Of a stretch of DNA of 64,000 nucleotides, positions 37,190 to 51,700 are shown piece by piece. Source of the DNA: Thamnaconus septentrionalis (lineage: Eukaryota > Chordata > Actinopteri > Tetraodontiformes > Monacanthidae). Every line of letters starts with the position of its first letter. The first letter of the stretch is position 1. Made by a program: the position numbers and the translations under genes. The notes below the pieces were generated by a model. The model saw nothing but the letters and a program-made list of their open reading frames with translations. It had not been told where the DNA came from and searched no databases. The DNA is taken from NCBI GenBank assembly GCA_009823395.1, contig CM020516.1, positions 12,000,001 to 12,064,000 of the forward strand, written 5' to 3'.

Positions 37190-40100
37190 CATTATCACCA
37201 TTATTATTGATAGCACTGCCTCTGCAAGTGCAGCTCTTTCCAGACAGCCACCATGTTACTGCACGACTCTGTCCGCAGTGTAATATTTTATTGCAAGTTT
37301 CTGTTTATCTTGTAAAGACAAAAACAAAACAAAACAAAAACTTAACTTTATATCTTGGGGAACATTTATAGAATTGTAATAGCTCACACCTCTAAAGAAC
37401 GTTAAAGACTTGCAATTCTTGGGAATTTTGCACGCAAAGGTGCATGCGTCAACTCACCTCCTAAGGTCAGTGATGAGCTCAGCTTAAGACAGAAATGCTA
37501 ATTAATCTGTAACAATCAAGGTATCTATAAACTCACAACTCAACAAAAAAATCGATTAGTATTGTCACTTTATGATTCGGTTGAAGCGCACACCAGTAAG
37601 CTGCAGCAGCTGTTTTTCTTCAGTCCCTAGGATTTACGAGTCAAGGGAAGTTGAAGGTGAGAAACCCAGTCCCGCCAAGTCTTAAACACCCAGGAGTTGC
37701 CCTCTGCGCCCCATCAGCCACACTTGCACACCGACATTTTAGCAAAAGGGAGACGGCCTACGCACAAAAAAAACGTTCAACCCGCTTCAGCGTCACGAAT
37801 AAAAAAAAAACAAAACTTGGAAATCAGTGGAGCAGCAAACCATTTTTTCAATGTTTTCAGTGTTCCGTTGGAATATCTCTTTAGACATGTAACTTTAGAT
37901 AATATAGTTCCATAAACAAGCTTGATGCGGTCATATAAACATGAAAGAATCGTTTTGTCTGATCGAATAAAAATCAGTCATAATTATTTAGATTCCGTGT
38001 CACAATCAAACTTCTTTCGAACCCGTAATACGCTTCAATAAAATCGAAAACTTCTTATGCCTTTCTTTTAGCGCAGGATGCATGACCCAGCTGTGTTATA
38101 TCTAAATCGTAGGAATTCTAACATTAAAAAAAACACGAGTGGGTTTCATAAGGTGGAAAAAAAAAAACTACAGTAAACAAAAAAAAAACCCTGCACGGTT
38201 GAATATCATTAATGGATTATTATAGCTTTCATCAATCCTTAAAATTAAGATTCGAAATTTAAGTGGAATTTAATCGTCAGTTAAAAAAGGTGGTTGAAAT
38301 ATATTTAACACATTTTTTCAAACAAAGATGCGTACAATATTTTTTTCGAGCAAGGAACCTTATCAAAAATGACAGTTGGGTAGTTTTTGCTTTTGTTTTC
38401 CATTTCACGGTAAAACCGCAATCTTCTGAAATTAGAGACGTGGACTAAAAGTTTCTTTAAAAATTACTATTAAGTTTTTATTAAAATATCCGGCTGCCAG
38501 TGAAGAGTGTGCAGAACGTCATGCCGCTGTTTCGATTTAGTTTTGATCCATCCGAGGCAGAGCTTCAGAAAAAAAAAGCTTCATTTCAACAGCTCCACCA
38601 TTATAGCTCTTCCCTGCAAGATGTCATATAAAGCTGGTGTAGAATTTATAGCGCAACTAGGGAATCCTGCAATCAATTACAAAGGCCATAAAAACAGGAA
38701 CACTACCTCTGAAATGTGTCTTTGATATTTTTTAATATTTCCAAGAGTTAATGTTAGCTTTATTTTTTCATATGAAAAAAAAAAACATTTAAAAATGTGA
38801 ATCAGACGCCAGACATAAAAGGCTAGTTCAGAGAACTGGAGGCTAAACAAAGTTTAAGACGTTAACACGTTGGATAATTGTCATCTTTGAAGCATTCGCT
38901 CGCTCTATGGACCAAAGGGCAGCAGGGATCACACCGTCCGACCGCTATAGTTTCTTCTTACTAGCACACCACTCATATGCGAGTCAGCGGTGACCTTAAA
39001 CGACCACCTCTTTCAACTCGGAACCCCTGAGGGGGCTGCGCCTGCAGAAACGAGGACAAAATGTTACGCAGCCATGCTCACCGGTGTCCAGGAACTTCGG
39101 GAGGAGAAAAATGGCATGACAGATAGTTCATAGGTCAGTTTTATACGCCAGGGAACTTACAAAAAAAAAAAAATCTCAAAAAATAGTCCTGAATATCTTC
39201 TGCTGCATTCTCCAAATATCGCCAGTTACTACAAAAATTGTGCGAGCAATCTGTTGTTTGTCAAAACACAAGAGAATCCTCCGCATTACCGAGACACGTA
39301 AACTGCCCCGCTGACAAGCTGTTTTTTTCGGTTGTTTTGAAGGAGGCCTTCTTAGTTCTCTGGCGCTGCGCATGCCGAAGATTTTGAGATTCCTCTTCAG
39401 TTTTATGCTGGACGTTTTGGATTATTTTTTTTCCCTCTCCCCGTGCGCAGTCAGCACATTGGAAAGCTTTCCATTCGCCAGGATGAAGATAACAGTCACT
39501 TATCACCTGTCACTATTTTTAATCGCTCCACAAACATGTCGTGGACCTCGTATAAAATACACAAGAAATATTTCTCAATTTTCCTAAAACTATTTTCAAC
39601 TTGTAAATGATAAACCCTAAACCCTAACACATTTTGACAAGCTTAAATGCCTTCTCACTGAGTTCATCAGCAATGACTATTAGGAACAGCTTTAAGCCTG
39701 TTCACATCCTTGCTCAACTTACTCAAAAAACCTGAATGTTTTGCGCTTTTTACGCACACTGGTATTCATTTCAACATAAAACAGAGTAACCTCAATATCT
39801 GAACGACGTCGCCCTCCCGCTTTAACGTGAAACTACTTCAAGGCACATGCGTTGCAAGCGAGAAAAAAACAGTTTGCCCTCGTACCTCATGAGAACCTTG
39901 GAGGGGCGGCGCTGCCTCTTCTCCTCCTACCAGCGTCTGGCTCCAGCGACCACGAAGGCTGGGCAGAGGCGTGCGCTCTTGCGAACAGCTCCCACAAATA
40001 CAGCGAGGGGCGGGGGGCAGAAGAGGGGTGAGAAAACTAGACAGGAAGACAGATCCAGATCGATCAGGTCGATGAAACCGACGTACAGCGACTCGACCAA

Positions 40101-40200
40101 ACGACAAAGGGGCAGATTATCCTAATTGCTTCCCGTATTTTTCCTCATTTTTGAGCCTCTTTTACGCGCAAGGATCCTTCAGCTTCTGCAAGGCAGGAAG

Positions 40201-42196
40201 ATGCCCAGATCCCCACCTTGCCTTTCCCAGTGGTCCTCCTTGTGGTTCGCATCTCTGGCTACTTTGGTGGTGCACTCGGTGCTCTCTTACTCCTACTCAT
40301 CTTCCTCCCCCTCCGCCTACCAAAGACCTGCAACCGCGGGGAAGCGGCCGGGCTTCATGGAGAGGACGCTGATTCTCCTGGATGTCAACACCCGCAGCCC
40401 GATCCGAGTCCTCAACGACAACTTCCTGTCTCTGCAGCTGGACCCCTCGATCATCAAAGATGGTTGGCTCGACTTTTTAAGGTACCGAGAGCTCCTTGTA
40501 ACAGTACACTGCCTCAATATTCGATGGTTCCTTTATAAACCACGTTGTGTTCATTTGTCATGGAAGGATTATACAGAAGGCATCCTCCTGGCTTTGGTCA
40601 CAGTCTGCTCCGTGGTGCGCGGCTGTCAGTCAGAGAGGCCAGTCCAAAACATTCAGATAATTTGATAAGTCAGATCAAAACTTTGGTAACTTCTGCGATG
40701 AAGTAGCTATACAAAACCCATGGAAAAGTGTAAACTTATTTGTCATGGACACTGTGCATAATAATTATTAATGTCACACATTACCCAAAGTCAAAATTTT
40801 ACTTAACTAAAATATAAACTTAAAATTAATCGCATTTCAATTCAGCCTCAATAAACCTTTATCGTTTTGATAGCTACTTTAAAAAACAAACAGAATCAAA
40901 TCCTCTGCACGTTGATAAATGTAACATTTTACATCAGAACCATTAGATGCTGGTACGCTTAACGTGGATTTAGGGATTACAAGTTTACAACACGGTGCTA
41001 CAGTCTTTTGCTACATGGCCGTGTTCTCCGTGAAATGGAGGACTCACAGTATCACTGCATGTCACTGTATTAGTAAGTCGTTAAAGTCAACTTTGAAATC
41101 ACACCGTCACGTTTGCACGAGAAACTTGATGCGCCAAAGCACTGGGCAAAACACTAACAATAACACAAGCCACGATTTACCATCTAAAAGCTGTACAAAT
41201 GATGTAGGCTGTTGGTTCACATTTTGAGGCCTGCACCACATCGCCATTTTCCCATAGACACACTACAGTGCAACTAGCCAAATACAGTTGCGTTTTATTA
41301 TTTCTATTGACAATATGCAGGGGCTGCAAATTTTTCACTCCTACCCGTTATCCACTTGAGCTTTAGTTTCACAACACTTTCTTTGGTGATTTAGACAGCG
41401 CAGTGTAAATAGACTGTAGCTCTCGCAGGACGGTCAGCCTTTCTTTCCTCCAGCCTCCGGGATGAAACAATGGGTTGTATAATATTGTGCAACTCCTGCA
41501 GCCTTTCAGAAGCACACTGTCCAGGTAAAAAAAAAAAAAAAAAAAAAAAGCAGCAGACTTACATTAAATGTGACGGCTCATTCTCTGCTGTTTCTGTTCG
41601 GTAGTTTCATTAAAATGACTTGTGCGTAATGGCTTCTAGTCGTCGTTTTTCTTCAATGTTTCACAATCCATTCACCAGCATGTCAAATCAATTGACTGTC
41701 ACTTTAGGGGTTTTTATCGTGTAAACCAAAGGCGACAGGCACGTATGCAAAAATGACACACACAAATAGAAACCTTTATTTAAAAAAAAAAAAAAAAAAC
41801 ATCCCTGCTCTCAACGTTCTTTTTTTTTTTTTTAACCGTTTTTAAAAGAATGTTTTGCTCGTGTAAGACGCCCCTCCACACTCTCCACGCAAAAACAATA
41901 TATGCCTACATCATTATCGTGTAGGCCCGAATATTTTCAAATATATTTATGTATGCAAATGAAAATACACCTAATAAACGCTGAAATGCTTCAGATTCGT
42001 TTACATTATATAAATATTGAAATATTTCATGTACATGTACACCAGTGGTGTCGGTGTCCGTGGCTGCCTGGGTGTTTCCTCCAACCGTCCTTCAGGTCCG
42101 TGACGCAGCAGCAGCAGCAGCTTCACCGCATGACGAAGAGGCCGCTCTCTGTCTCCCTGGTTCTGACAGTCAAAGCTACGGCGCTTCTGCAGTTCA

Positions 42197-42259
<63 letters not shown>

Positions 42260-44287
42260 GGGGGTCTATTTACGGGCTTTGAATTAGTTCTCTTCTCCTC
42301 GTTCTCCTGCAAGGCCGCTATATCAGTTCTTTCACATTCAGCCTCACTTCCTGTTGCCACGCGCGTCCCGTATGTCCGCAGCTCCAAGCGCCTCGTGACC
42401 CTGGCGCGCGGCCTCTCACCCGCCTTCCTGCGGTTCGGCGGAAAGCGGACCGATTTCTTGCAGTTCAACAACCAGAAGAACCTCGCTAAGTTCCGCGGGC
42501 CCGGGCCGGACTACTATCTGAAAAACTACGAAGACGGTAATTGACAAAGGGACGACGCGGGCTTTCAGAATCACCAAAATAATTTATGTTTTGACGGATT
42601 AAAAACAAACACACAAACAAAAAACTGCGTAGGTGTTTCCTGCTAGCTGTTCCTATTTCGTGACCTGTGACGCAGTTTTTTTAATGCAGTATTTGTTCAA
42701 TTTGCTCTTCTTTATTTTTTTAATAAGCAAACAAACAAAAACAAAGTGCTGAGTCAGTTTCTCATAAAGTACGCTGTTAGCAGTCAATTCATTGTAGACA
42801 TCTGGCCAAAACTTCGTATTAAAACGAACGTTTTCCTTCGTTAACGGTGGCTGCTAATCAGTCTTTTACCTGCCAGACTACCCCTTTTGTCCCCGTTAAA
42901 ATAGTTTGAAGTTTTACGAATAATTCGGCATCTCTCTCACTAAACAAGAGCGCAGTACTTCAAAAACCTTTCGCATAATCATTACAAGGTTATGAGAAAC
43001 GTATTTGTAATTAGTCACTCAGCCCCAGCTTAAGACCAGCTCAGGAACGGAGGAGGTCCACCGCCAGGGCGTAAAACCCGATTGTATTTCGTATGTTTAT
43101 TTTTATTTTTTTATTATGTCACAAACATTAATTACTTTTAGGTCATTGAATTACCATTTGACATCATTTCAAAACAGTTACGTGTCAGGTGCCCCATGCT
43201 TTTGTTACTGACATTTGAGGAATGTTTTTGTTTTGTTTTTGATCGTTGAGACGCTATAACTGAGATCAAAGTTTTACTCCATTTACGCTGACTTTCAGAT
43301 ATAATACACAGTGACATTGCCCTGGACAAACAGAAGGGCTGCAGGTTAGCCAACCACCCGGACATAATGCTGGAGCTGCAGCGGGAGAAGGCCTCCTCCA
43401 CACAGCTTGTCTTGCTGAAGGAGCAACTGTCCAACATCTACAGCAACATCACAATAACAGGTAGGAGATCACACACACAAAAACACGCTGGAGATGGCAG
43501 ACTTTGGACATGGCCCCATTAGTCACGCTCTTAAATATATGCTCACATGCACTCAAGCTGAGTTCAAAGCCAATAGAAATGATCAGCTTTCAGGATGACA
43601 AATGCAATTTGTATAATAGGAATGTGGAGAGCGGGGTTGAGCAGCAAAGGCGGGTAAAAAAAAAGAAGAAACACTTTTACTGCTTGACTCAATCTGACTG
43701 CAATATACCCTAGACTCTTGATTTTGGGTGGGCTCCGTTTTCTGTTTATTACTGTGATGGACTTGGATGGAAATGAAGAACTGCACAAGATGAAAGCAAA
43801 CAAGGGATTTGTCGTACATTTTTTTTTTTTGAACTTGTCCATAAACTTTCCCTTTAGTTGTGAGTTTCTGTAAAAGAAGTCGGATTTGCTGCCCGATAAG
43901 ATCAGTTAAAGTTTGTCTGAAGTGACACACAGCTGCAGATTTTAAATTCAAATGTATTTGTCTTGAGTTAAGATCCAAAACTTTCAAAGGAACACATCAG
44001 CGCTGCTGCCTTTTTGCCATATAAGGGAAGTTATATAAGACCACAACGAATTTAACTGAACCTCTTTAACACAAGAGTAGAGCACTACACACTACAGCGG
44101 TAGTGCTTTTACAAACATACTGCTGACTTCCCTACTTGATACTCCGCAGCACCTTGATAAAATAGTGGGTTGAGAATGTTTTTCGATGGGTAGAAAGTTC
44201 ATGTTTTTAAGTTCAGACCCTCTTCCTTAAAATATATTACTTTTGCAGTGATGTATTTAGTGTGTGTGTGTGTGTGTGTGTGTGAGT

Positions 44288-44325
<38 letters not shown>

Positions 44326-47300
44326 AAGAGTGATATATTTAATGCGTCTTATTATTTTTCAACTGAACCTATAATTATAAGTGTCACTTTTTCACTTTGG
44401 AGCCGTGCTCGGAACTGCGCTATTTTCCGTTGGGTCTTCTGTGTTTTTAGAAGGTCTCACTCGCAGGAGTAACGCCATGCTCTGTGCGTTTTCGAAAAGA
44501 ATGATGAGGCGATCATGATCATGATGTATCAGCTACTTATTTTCAGACCGTCTCAAGTGCAAAAGTCAAAACATTGCCTGAAAGCATCTATCAAACTAGG
44601 CAAATACATGGGAACCTGCACGTGCACACATTCTGCTCACATTCCTTCTGTAGTCAAGTCATGTCCCATGGTATTTTTAATTTTACATCTTAATGATTTT
44701 ATAGAAAATTAATTGATGTCTGCATTAGACTTGAAATGTGTATCCGACTAACGATGATGTGTATTTTCTATTAAACAACATAACAGTAATTATGTCACAA
44801 TATGTACAGCAGCAAAGAGATATTTTTTTCCCAACCTGGTTAGCTGGTCTGTCTATCTCCTTGTTTTTATAATATAAAGCAACAGGAGAACGTAAATGTT
44901 GAGTTTAGGACGTGGCATCATGTTTTGGGGAAGGTACAGAATTTATCTTTACATCACGCTTATCCTGCAGTTGGGCTCATAGCTGGTGCTGGAGCTATGC
45001 TAGCTGTATTCGGGAAGGAATTGAACCCACAATATTTTTTACCCTTTGAGGCGACAGTGCTAACTACTGCACCATCATGTTGCCCGCAATTTCATATCTT
45101 ATTTTGACTTGTGCTCGCCACACTAGGCATTAGGCAATGGCACCATCATTAGTGCACATGCATTTCTTAATGTATGTCTAACCAAGATACAAGTCAAATG
45201 TCTGTTGTCTGTTTGTTCTCCCTTTTTCTTTGAACCCATTAATTTACACTTTTTTTGCACACCGTTTTCACTGGCATGGTGATGATCTACTATTATGATT
45301 ATGATATTAGGTGCAGAAGTTTTAGTCCATTGTTTGTGTGCTGTAGTTCTTATATAGTAGCTCGGGATAGGACCCAAAACTGTTTTTGTTTTCAATTGCT
45401 TTCCCAGACACTCTCTGTTTTTTCAGCACAGAGACAAGCTGCAGGTCTGCCCGTGGGAAATTTTTCAATAAGTCTCCGATGTTCAGTTTTAACAATAATT
45501 CACTTTGCAATTTTTCATGAGAAAATTGCTAACACGATGGAGCACTTTCTTCACTGAAAATGATCACTAACCCTAAGTGCAAACATTTACAATTGTGGGA
45601 CCGTACTGTGTAGTCTCATTATGCACGTGGCTGCCTTGCTGCATGAACTCAAATATGTGCAAAAACCTCTTATTTCTGTGTAGGTTGCTACTTTAAAGGC
45701 ACTTGAGATGTGTTCAAATATGGTAACAATCATCAAGGGCTGTGTTTGTGATGGCAGGTGGTGTTTTAAGAACCTTTGACAGCTTTGCTTCATCCTTTCA
45801 CACTCCTCACTGTCTGACCTTTGACACTGGCTTGTTAGAGCTATCAATAAAGGGGCCACTCTGAACTAATGCACACATGCCTGTACACAAATTCCTACAG
45901 CTCAAATAAGGTCAAAGTCACGAGCGCGCTGCGTTTCTACGACTCATTTTGGGACCAGCCACCCAGTTTGCCACATTTTGTCATATTCTCTTTTGTGTTA
46001 TATCTGAGCACAAGATACTTTTTGGTGTGCTTGGCCCCGCACTAAGCCGCCCCAGGCTGATGCTTAAGAGCTCACATCCGGTGCATCTTTTATCTTACAA
46101 ACAGAAGGCTACGCTTACTTTTCTTGCTTGCATCAGGTACAAAGTTAAGCTCAGGAAATGACAAATGATGCTGGTTTTCGACCTGGATATGGCTTGTCCC
46201 CACATTGATCCCCCTTAAAAATGTCTTGCTGTATAAAATCCCTTTTGACCTCTCATGTGTTTATGACTCCAAGGATAAAAACCTGTCGGTTTTGGGTATC
46301 TCAGCGTATATATTTTATGGATGTGAGTCTGTTTTCCTTAATGTTCTACAAAAGGAAGTTTTTTGAGAATTGTTTAATCTTAAATGAATGGGATCAAGGC
46401 ATTTAATTATTTCATCTGTTAACCTGTATTTTTGTTCAATCGCAAGCAAAATACATTGCATTTGCAACGCTCGTTTTACCCATTTGGAATACATGGAAGG
46501 GAAGTCGCTTCGTGGAGCAAGGAACATTGTTTTAATGCTGGTTGAGTCGAAAGCTGGCTTCATGTTCAGGCAGATGGCATGCAGCCTGATGTCATTATTT
46601 GGACTTACCTCTCTCCTTGTTACTAGTCTGATCTCATGTGTGAAGTATCAAGTGGCACACATGTTTACAGTGTCTAATCAGTTGTTAGATTTAGGTCAAA
46701 ATGCCTCATGTACGCCAGACACTTGTACCTGAGTCCCTCTCTTTGAAGTGCAGCGGTGTCAGCCAGAAACCCAACGGAGAAATCTGTAGGGCTGCACAGA
46801 AAGGAAACATTAGAACAATAATAGAGATACATTTGAAGCAATCCTAATCCAGCCCTGCTTTTACAAATTCAACAGAGGAGTGCAAGAGAGCAAAGGTATT
46901 ATTTTCATCTCAACGCAGCTGCACAAAGTGCAAAGTGTTGCACACATTGCTTTCATTTTCTACCAGGGTGTCTTGCCAAAGTTTAATGGTATTAAAGGTT
47001 GACCCTTGACATGCTGACCGCCGTAATAAATTTTTCCAGCATTGTCAGGCACCTCCAGCTTGAATGATGTCTGCGTTTTACGTGCAATGTGTATGTGTCT
47101 GTGGAAAGCACATTGAACCAAAGAAGTGAAAAACTGAAGAACTGGAGGTGGACGCCCTCTTAGACCAGCATGTAATGACTGATGCTTTGCTGAAGTCTAG
47201 AGCTTCCATTATTCTTGATTACCTCTTCCCCAAATCTCTTTTGACAGAACCATAATTGAATGACTCGTTAAAAAACAAGACAAAAAAACAGCATTCGTAC

Positions 47301-48742
47301 CCAAATTTACCATTGTACTGAAAGCAGAAAGGGTTGCGTAGCAATTAAGCAGCAGCTAACATATTTAACATAATAGGACATTAACATGTCAAGTCCTGTC
47401 GTTTGCTGTATTACTTTTGCTGCGTATGTCAACAATTGTCACAGTCGGACCACAGCAGTCTCACTCCGCTCACTGAAAGCAACATGTAGACTTCATATGT
47501 ATTACAGTACATTGGCTGCAATATTTTAATTTGGGTGAATTGTCACAACAGTATATAGTGCTTGTACTCTAATTCAATAAGAGAAATTCGCTTCACTGAA
47601 TTGCATTGCACTGGGTTTGCGCAGATATTTAAAAAATCTCTATAGACGACCATTAGGGGCAGACACAGAGTGGGTAATTTACTAACCATCTGTGGATAGA
47701 CTGAGAAAAAAAAGTCATTGAAATAAACTGCCACAGATGTCTATTGAACGGCCTCTAATTCTAACTTTGCTTTAAATCATTTGCAAATCAAAACATTCGC
47801 TGTTGCGACAGTGGGAAATGTACTCGACCCTCACTGTTAGTTTTTCTAGACATCTCTCAGCCTTTAAGCTGCCTTTCCCCTATTTGACCCTTTTTGCTTA
47901 GGAGCAAATATCTGCTTTTTGTTATGGCTTTGTTTAAAAGTTCCCACTAAATGCAAGAGTTTTGACTTCTAGGTTAGGCATTCAGTGTTGTAGTTGCTTT
48001 TAGCAGATTTATAATAATTCAGTCTTCAGTGCCTCATGTTGTAACAGTGTTGTGCAGCTGGCTATGGGATGACTGGAGAATCTCTTTGAGTATTGGTAAT
48101 GATGTTATTAGACGTGTGCAGTAAAAGTTAATAGTCACATGTTAAAAGTTGTGAGTCATTCATTTACCCCCCTACATTGCCCCCAACTATCAACCTTGAA
48201 AGATTTGGCTTAATATCAGCATGCGAAGACCTGAAACACAAACTTTAAAAGCTGACTAGGTCAGCGTGTGTTTTTTGTGTCTCACTATTTTCTACATTGT
48301 CAGATGAAGTAGCCTTTAGAGCTGACATGTAAATTGCCCCCCACCCGATGCAATTTTACAACCATATAAATGATCAAGTATCCCTTTTCGCTAGTCTGAA
48401 ATTTGCTAAGCTTGCTGAAGTGATCCTTTGGCCAACTTGATGCCAACAAACCAAACAACACGACTGCATTGAAACTAGAGATGCCGTGAAAATCTCAAGT
48501 ACCTCTGCCTTAAACCAGGGACAGCAATTAAGCAAAATGGCATGCGGTTGGAAAAACAACAAAATCTGTCTGGGGCGAGTAGCCATTAAGCAAAACTTGC
48601 CCTGCTGCTACTTTGCAATTCCAGCTTGAGCAAAGTAGAGTCAGATTCTCCCACTTTCCATCACCCTTCAGTTTAGGGATTACCACTGTGTTTCATCTGG
48701 ACACATATGATGATCCACATATGCGATTTGGCATAGACTTTT

Positions 48743-48790
<48 letters not shown>

Positions 48791-51700
48791 CTGCCGGATG
48801 CCTTTCCCGGAGAAACCCTCCCTGAGTTATCTGGGCTTCTGACCAGCAATTAGGAATGCATAGGCTCATGTCAGATGGGTTCACGTCTAAGGACAAGCTG
48901 AAAGCACAGCCTATGCTATGAACTTACCAAACATATATTGTGGCTTACCAAGTAATGTGTAAAAGAGAGAGAAAAAAAAATATATATATTTAATATGTTT
49001 TCAAAATGTTGTTCTTTGTGCATGCCAATTGTAAAAACCTCTTGTTTGGAGAACATTTATTATTAGATTATGTTCATGCACCAGCCACACAGAATGTATT
49101 GCATTTCAAATTGTATTGTTCCAGTCTTACATAAGGTCTTTAGAAATGAGAGCTATGACAAAGTGCCAAATTATATTGTATTGAACGTGCAAGTCCAAAC
49201 TTATCATAACTCATTTTTTCCAGCCTACCTGTCTATTTACAATCATTAGCAGTGATGAAAGCGAAGCTAAAACAAACTCATCTGCCTTAATCCCTGTTTT
49301 CCTTTTTTGCAGTCTTTCCACATAGCCTCTGCAGATTCCACAAGTGTCTGATTTTCGTTAATCAAAAGAATCCCCAAAGTGTTTAAATCCCAGATGGACA
49401 TGACATATAATTCCATGTGTTTGCAATATGCCCTGAGACAAGTGCCAGCAACCTGCAAACGAATGTCATTTTAATAGCCTGATGCATGGGAAATGTTTGA
49501 AAGCAGTCCTTCCTCCTCTGTGATTGTTTGGCTTGACACCCTCGCTCCACATTTTCCCCCCGTGAACTCCAGAAAACATACGTTTTGTGTCCTATTTCAA
49601 ATCGTGGTACACTGCTCTTGACTGCTCTTCTCATGTCAATGAGAGAGACAGGAACGACTGCTTCTCTCGCCTCTGTGTGTGTGTGTGTGTGCACATGTGG
49701 ATGTGTGCGGGCATGTGGGCTTTCCTGTCTGCGTGTTTTAGCTTTGTGTTGGTCCAGATGAAGTTGTTATCCTGCAGGGAACATGCCTCCTTCATTACAA
49801 GCTAGACACATTTTATTTGCCTAAATTGACTCTCAGGCTCTCATCCCTTGTTTATGGAATTGCCGTGTAATTCTGTGTGCAGATGCATGTTTGCCCTGGA
49901 CGCATGTGTGTTGCGAAAGCTTGCAAGAACAATAGAAGGGGGAGATTGACGATGGCAGGGTATGACAGGTGATTTATGTGACTGGTTTTATGAAAAGAAT
50001 TCTTCTGCAAACTAAATTTGCCATGACTAGTTACATTCAAGTGAAATGTGACTAGAGACGTGTCGTCGTCTTTTGAAGGCATTCTGTTTTGGAGTTTGAT
50101 TCGTCCAGTCCAGATGACTAATGACCACCTCTGCCAAGTGCAGCCTTGTCTTTGCACAAGTCCACTTCCACACTGTGGTAGTAGCTCCCAATTAACAACA
50201 ACAACTCCACCACAGTGTTGAGCTATTAATCGCTCCCTACTAGTTGATCACTTTGGGATACAATTCTTTTTCTTTTCAGCTTTTTTTTTCTTTTATGTAA
50301 GAGTGCTACATTCTTGCTTAATGACATCTAAGCGTGCCAAGGGCTGAGTTTTGTGAAAGTGAACAAATTACATTTTGAAACACAGCACAGGCCAGATGAT
50401 CACAAGGTTGAAACGTTGTCAATGATTGAGCTCTAGTTTGACACTTTTGTGGAACTGTTTTGGCTTTTGTAGAGAAATTGTTGCAGGCACTGCAACATTG
50501 GAAGGAAAAAATGTGGAGGGAACCACATATCCACTATCTCCTCTGTTTTGTAGAAATGAAAGGAAAAACGTGGTCACTGTATGAAAGATTTCAGCCAAGA
50601 TACATGGCTGCAATGCTGGCCGGCCACCAGTGAGTCATTGAAGACAAACACCACAAGATCACTGATTGACATGTTTGAAAGCATAACCAAGAATGCCACC
50701 AAACCATTGCTCAGGCAATGACAGAGCTCATTTGTCAACATCTCTCATCATCTCTCAGCACAGTTACCAAGCCAGTTAGCAGCCAGGGTCCTAATAACTG
50801 CTACTACAACATTATAGCCAGGTTTCTGTGCTGGAGCGACATTAATAAATGAAATGTTCTACACCTGCCAGTCAGTCTGTCCATATCACAGTCGGTCATT
50901 TTGCCAGATCATTCAGGCTTAGCTGTCAGTGGTCTAGCAGTGTAGCCCAAACAGATCTTACCATTGATTTTGAATCTATCTCCTCTCATTTTGCTGCGTT
51001 TGTTTGCCCTTTACAGCTGGTGCATCAGAGTGCCATGACACTGTGCTTCATTCTGCACATGATTTGATCACGATTTGCCTTTCCATCCTCTCCCGCCATA
51101 CTGGCTGTAATACCACCATCGTTTAACCTTGCCTTTAAACTCCGCCGTTGCACAAGAATTTGGCACAAGGATATTCTGGCCACTTGTGACTTGTCTTTCA
51201 ATTTTTTTTATTTTTTTTCATGGAGCGCATATGTTTGGTTGGATTTTGCTGGGCCTTGTCAGGAGCTATCTATCATTCCAGTGTCCCACTGAGTTGCAGA
51301 TTCATAGCCCAGCACACGGCCCTTAAAAGTGAGGGGGAGGAAAGGTGGGGGTAAAGCGAAAGGGTGAACACATTTCGAGATATAGTTTGGTTTAAAGATG
51401 AATAAAATTATTTTTGTATTGTACCTGTACAATGATCTTGTTCCTTTTCAGCAGTTTCACACTTGTTTGACTCCTTCTCAACTCCTAGCACAAAAACACC
51501 AATTAAGAGAAAACTTGCACCGCCGTGAGTTAAATTGCTCAATTTGGTCAATAAGCAGGAAAAACAGATCAAAAAAGAAACGTAAGTAACTTAAATAGTG
51601 AGTATCAAAGGAAAATGCTTGTTTGTCAGGTCATGAAACATCTCATCTTATTTATAGTTAAACAACCTTTTTTTTTTAAAAAAAAAAACAACAATATATA

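Larger units (their letters stand above)
36650..40200. other. Divergent cnnm1-hpse2 intergenic region
   Basis: About 3.5 kb between two genes transcribed away from each other. The cnnm1 end is GC-rich with an alternating GC run (36752-36763). The middle is AT-rich with a short (ATGA)n run (37047-37076) and many A runs. I see no exon. A CTCF core match is at 37176-37189, and a short telomere-like pair CCCTAAACCCTAA at 39614-39626. Confidence 0.6.
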
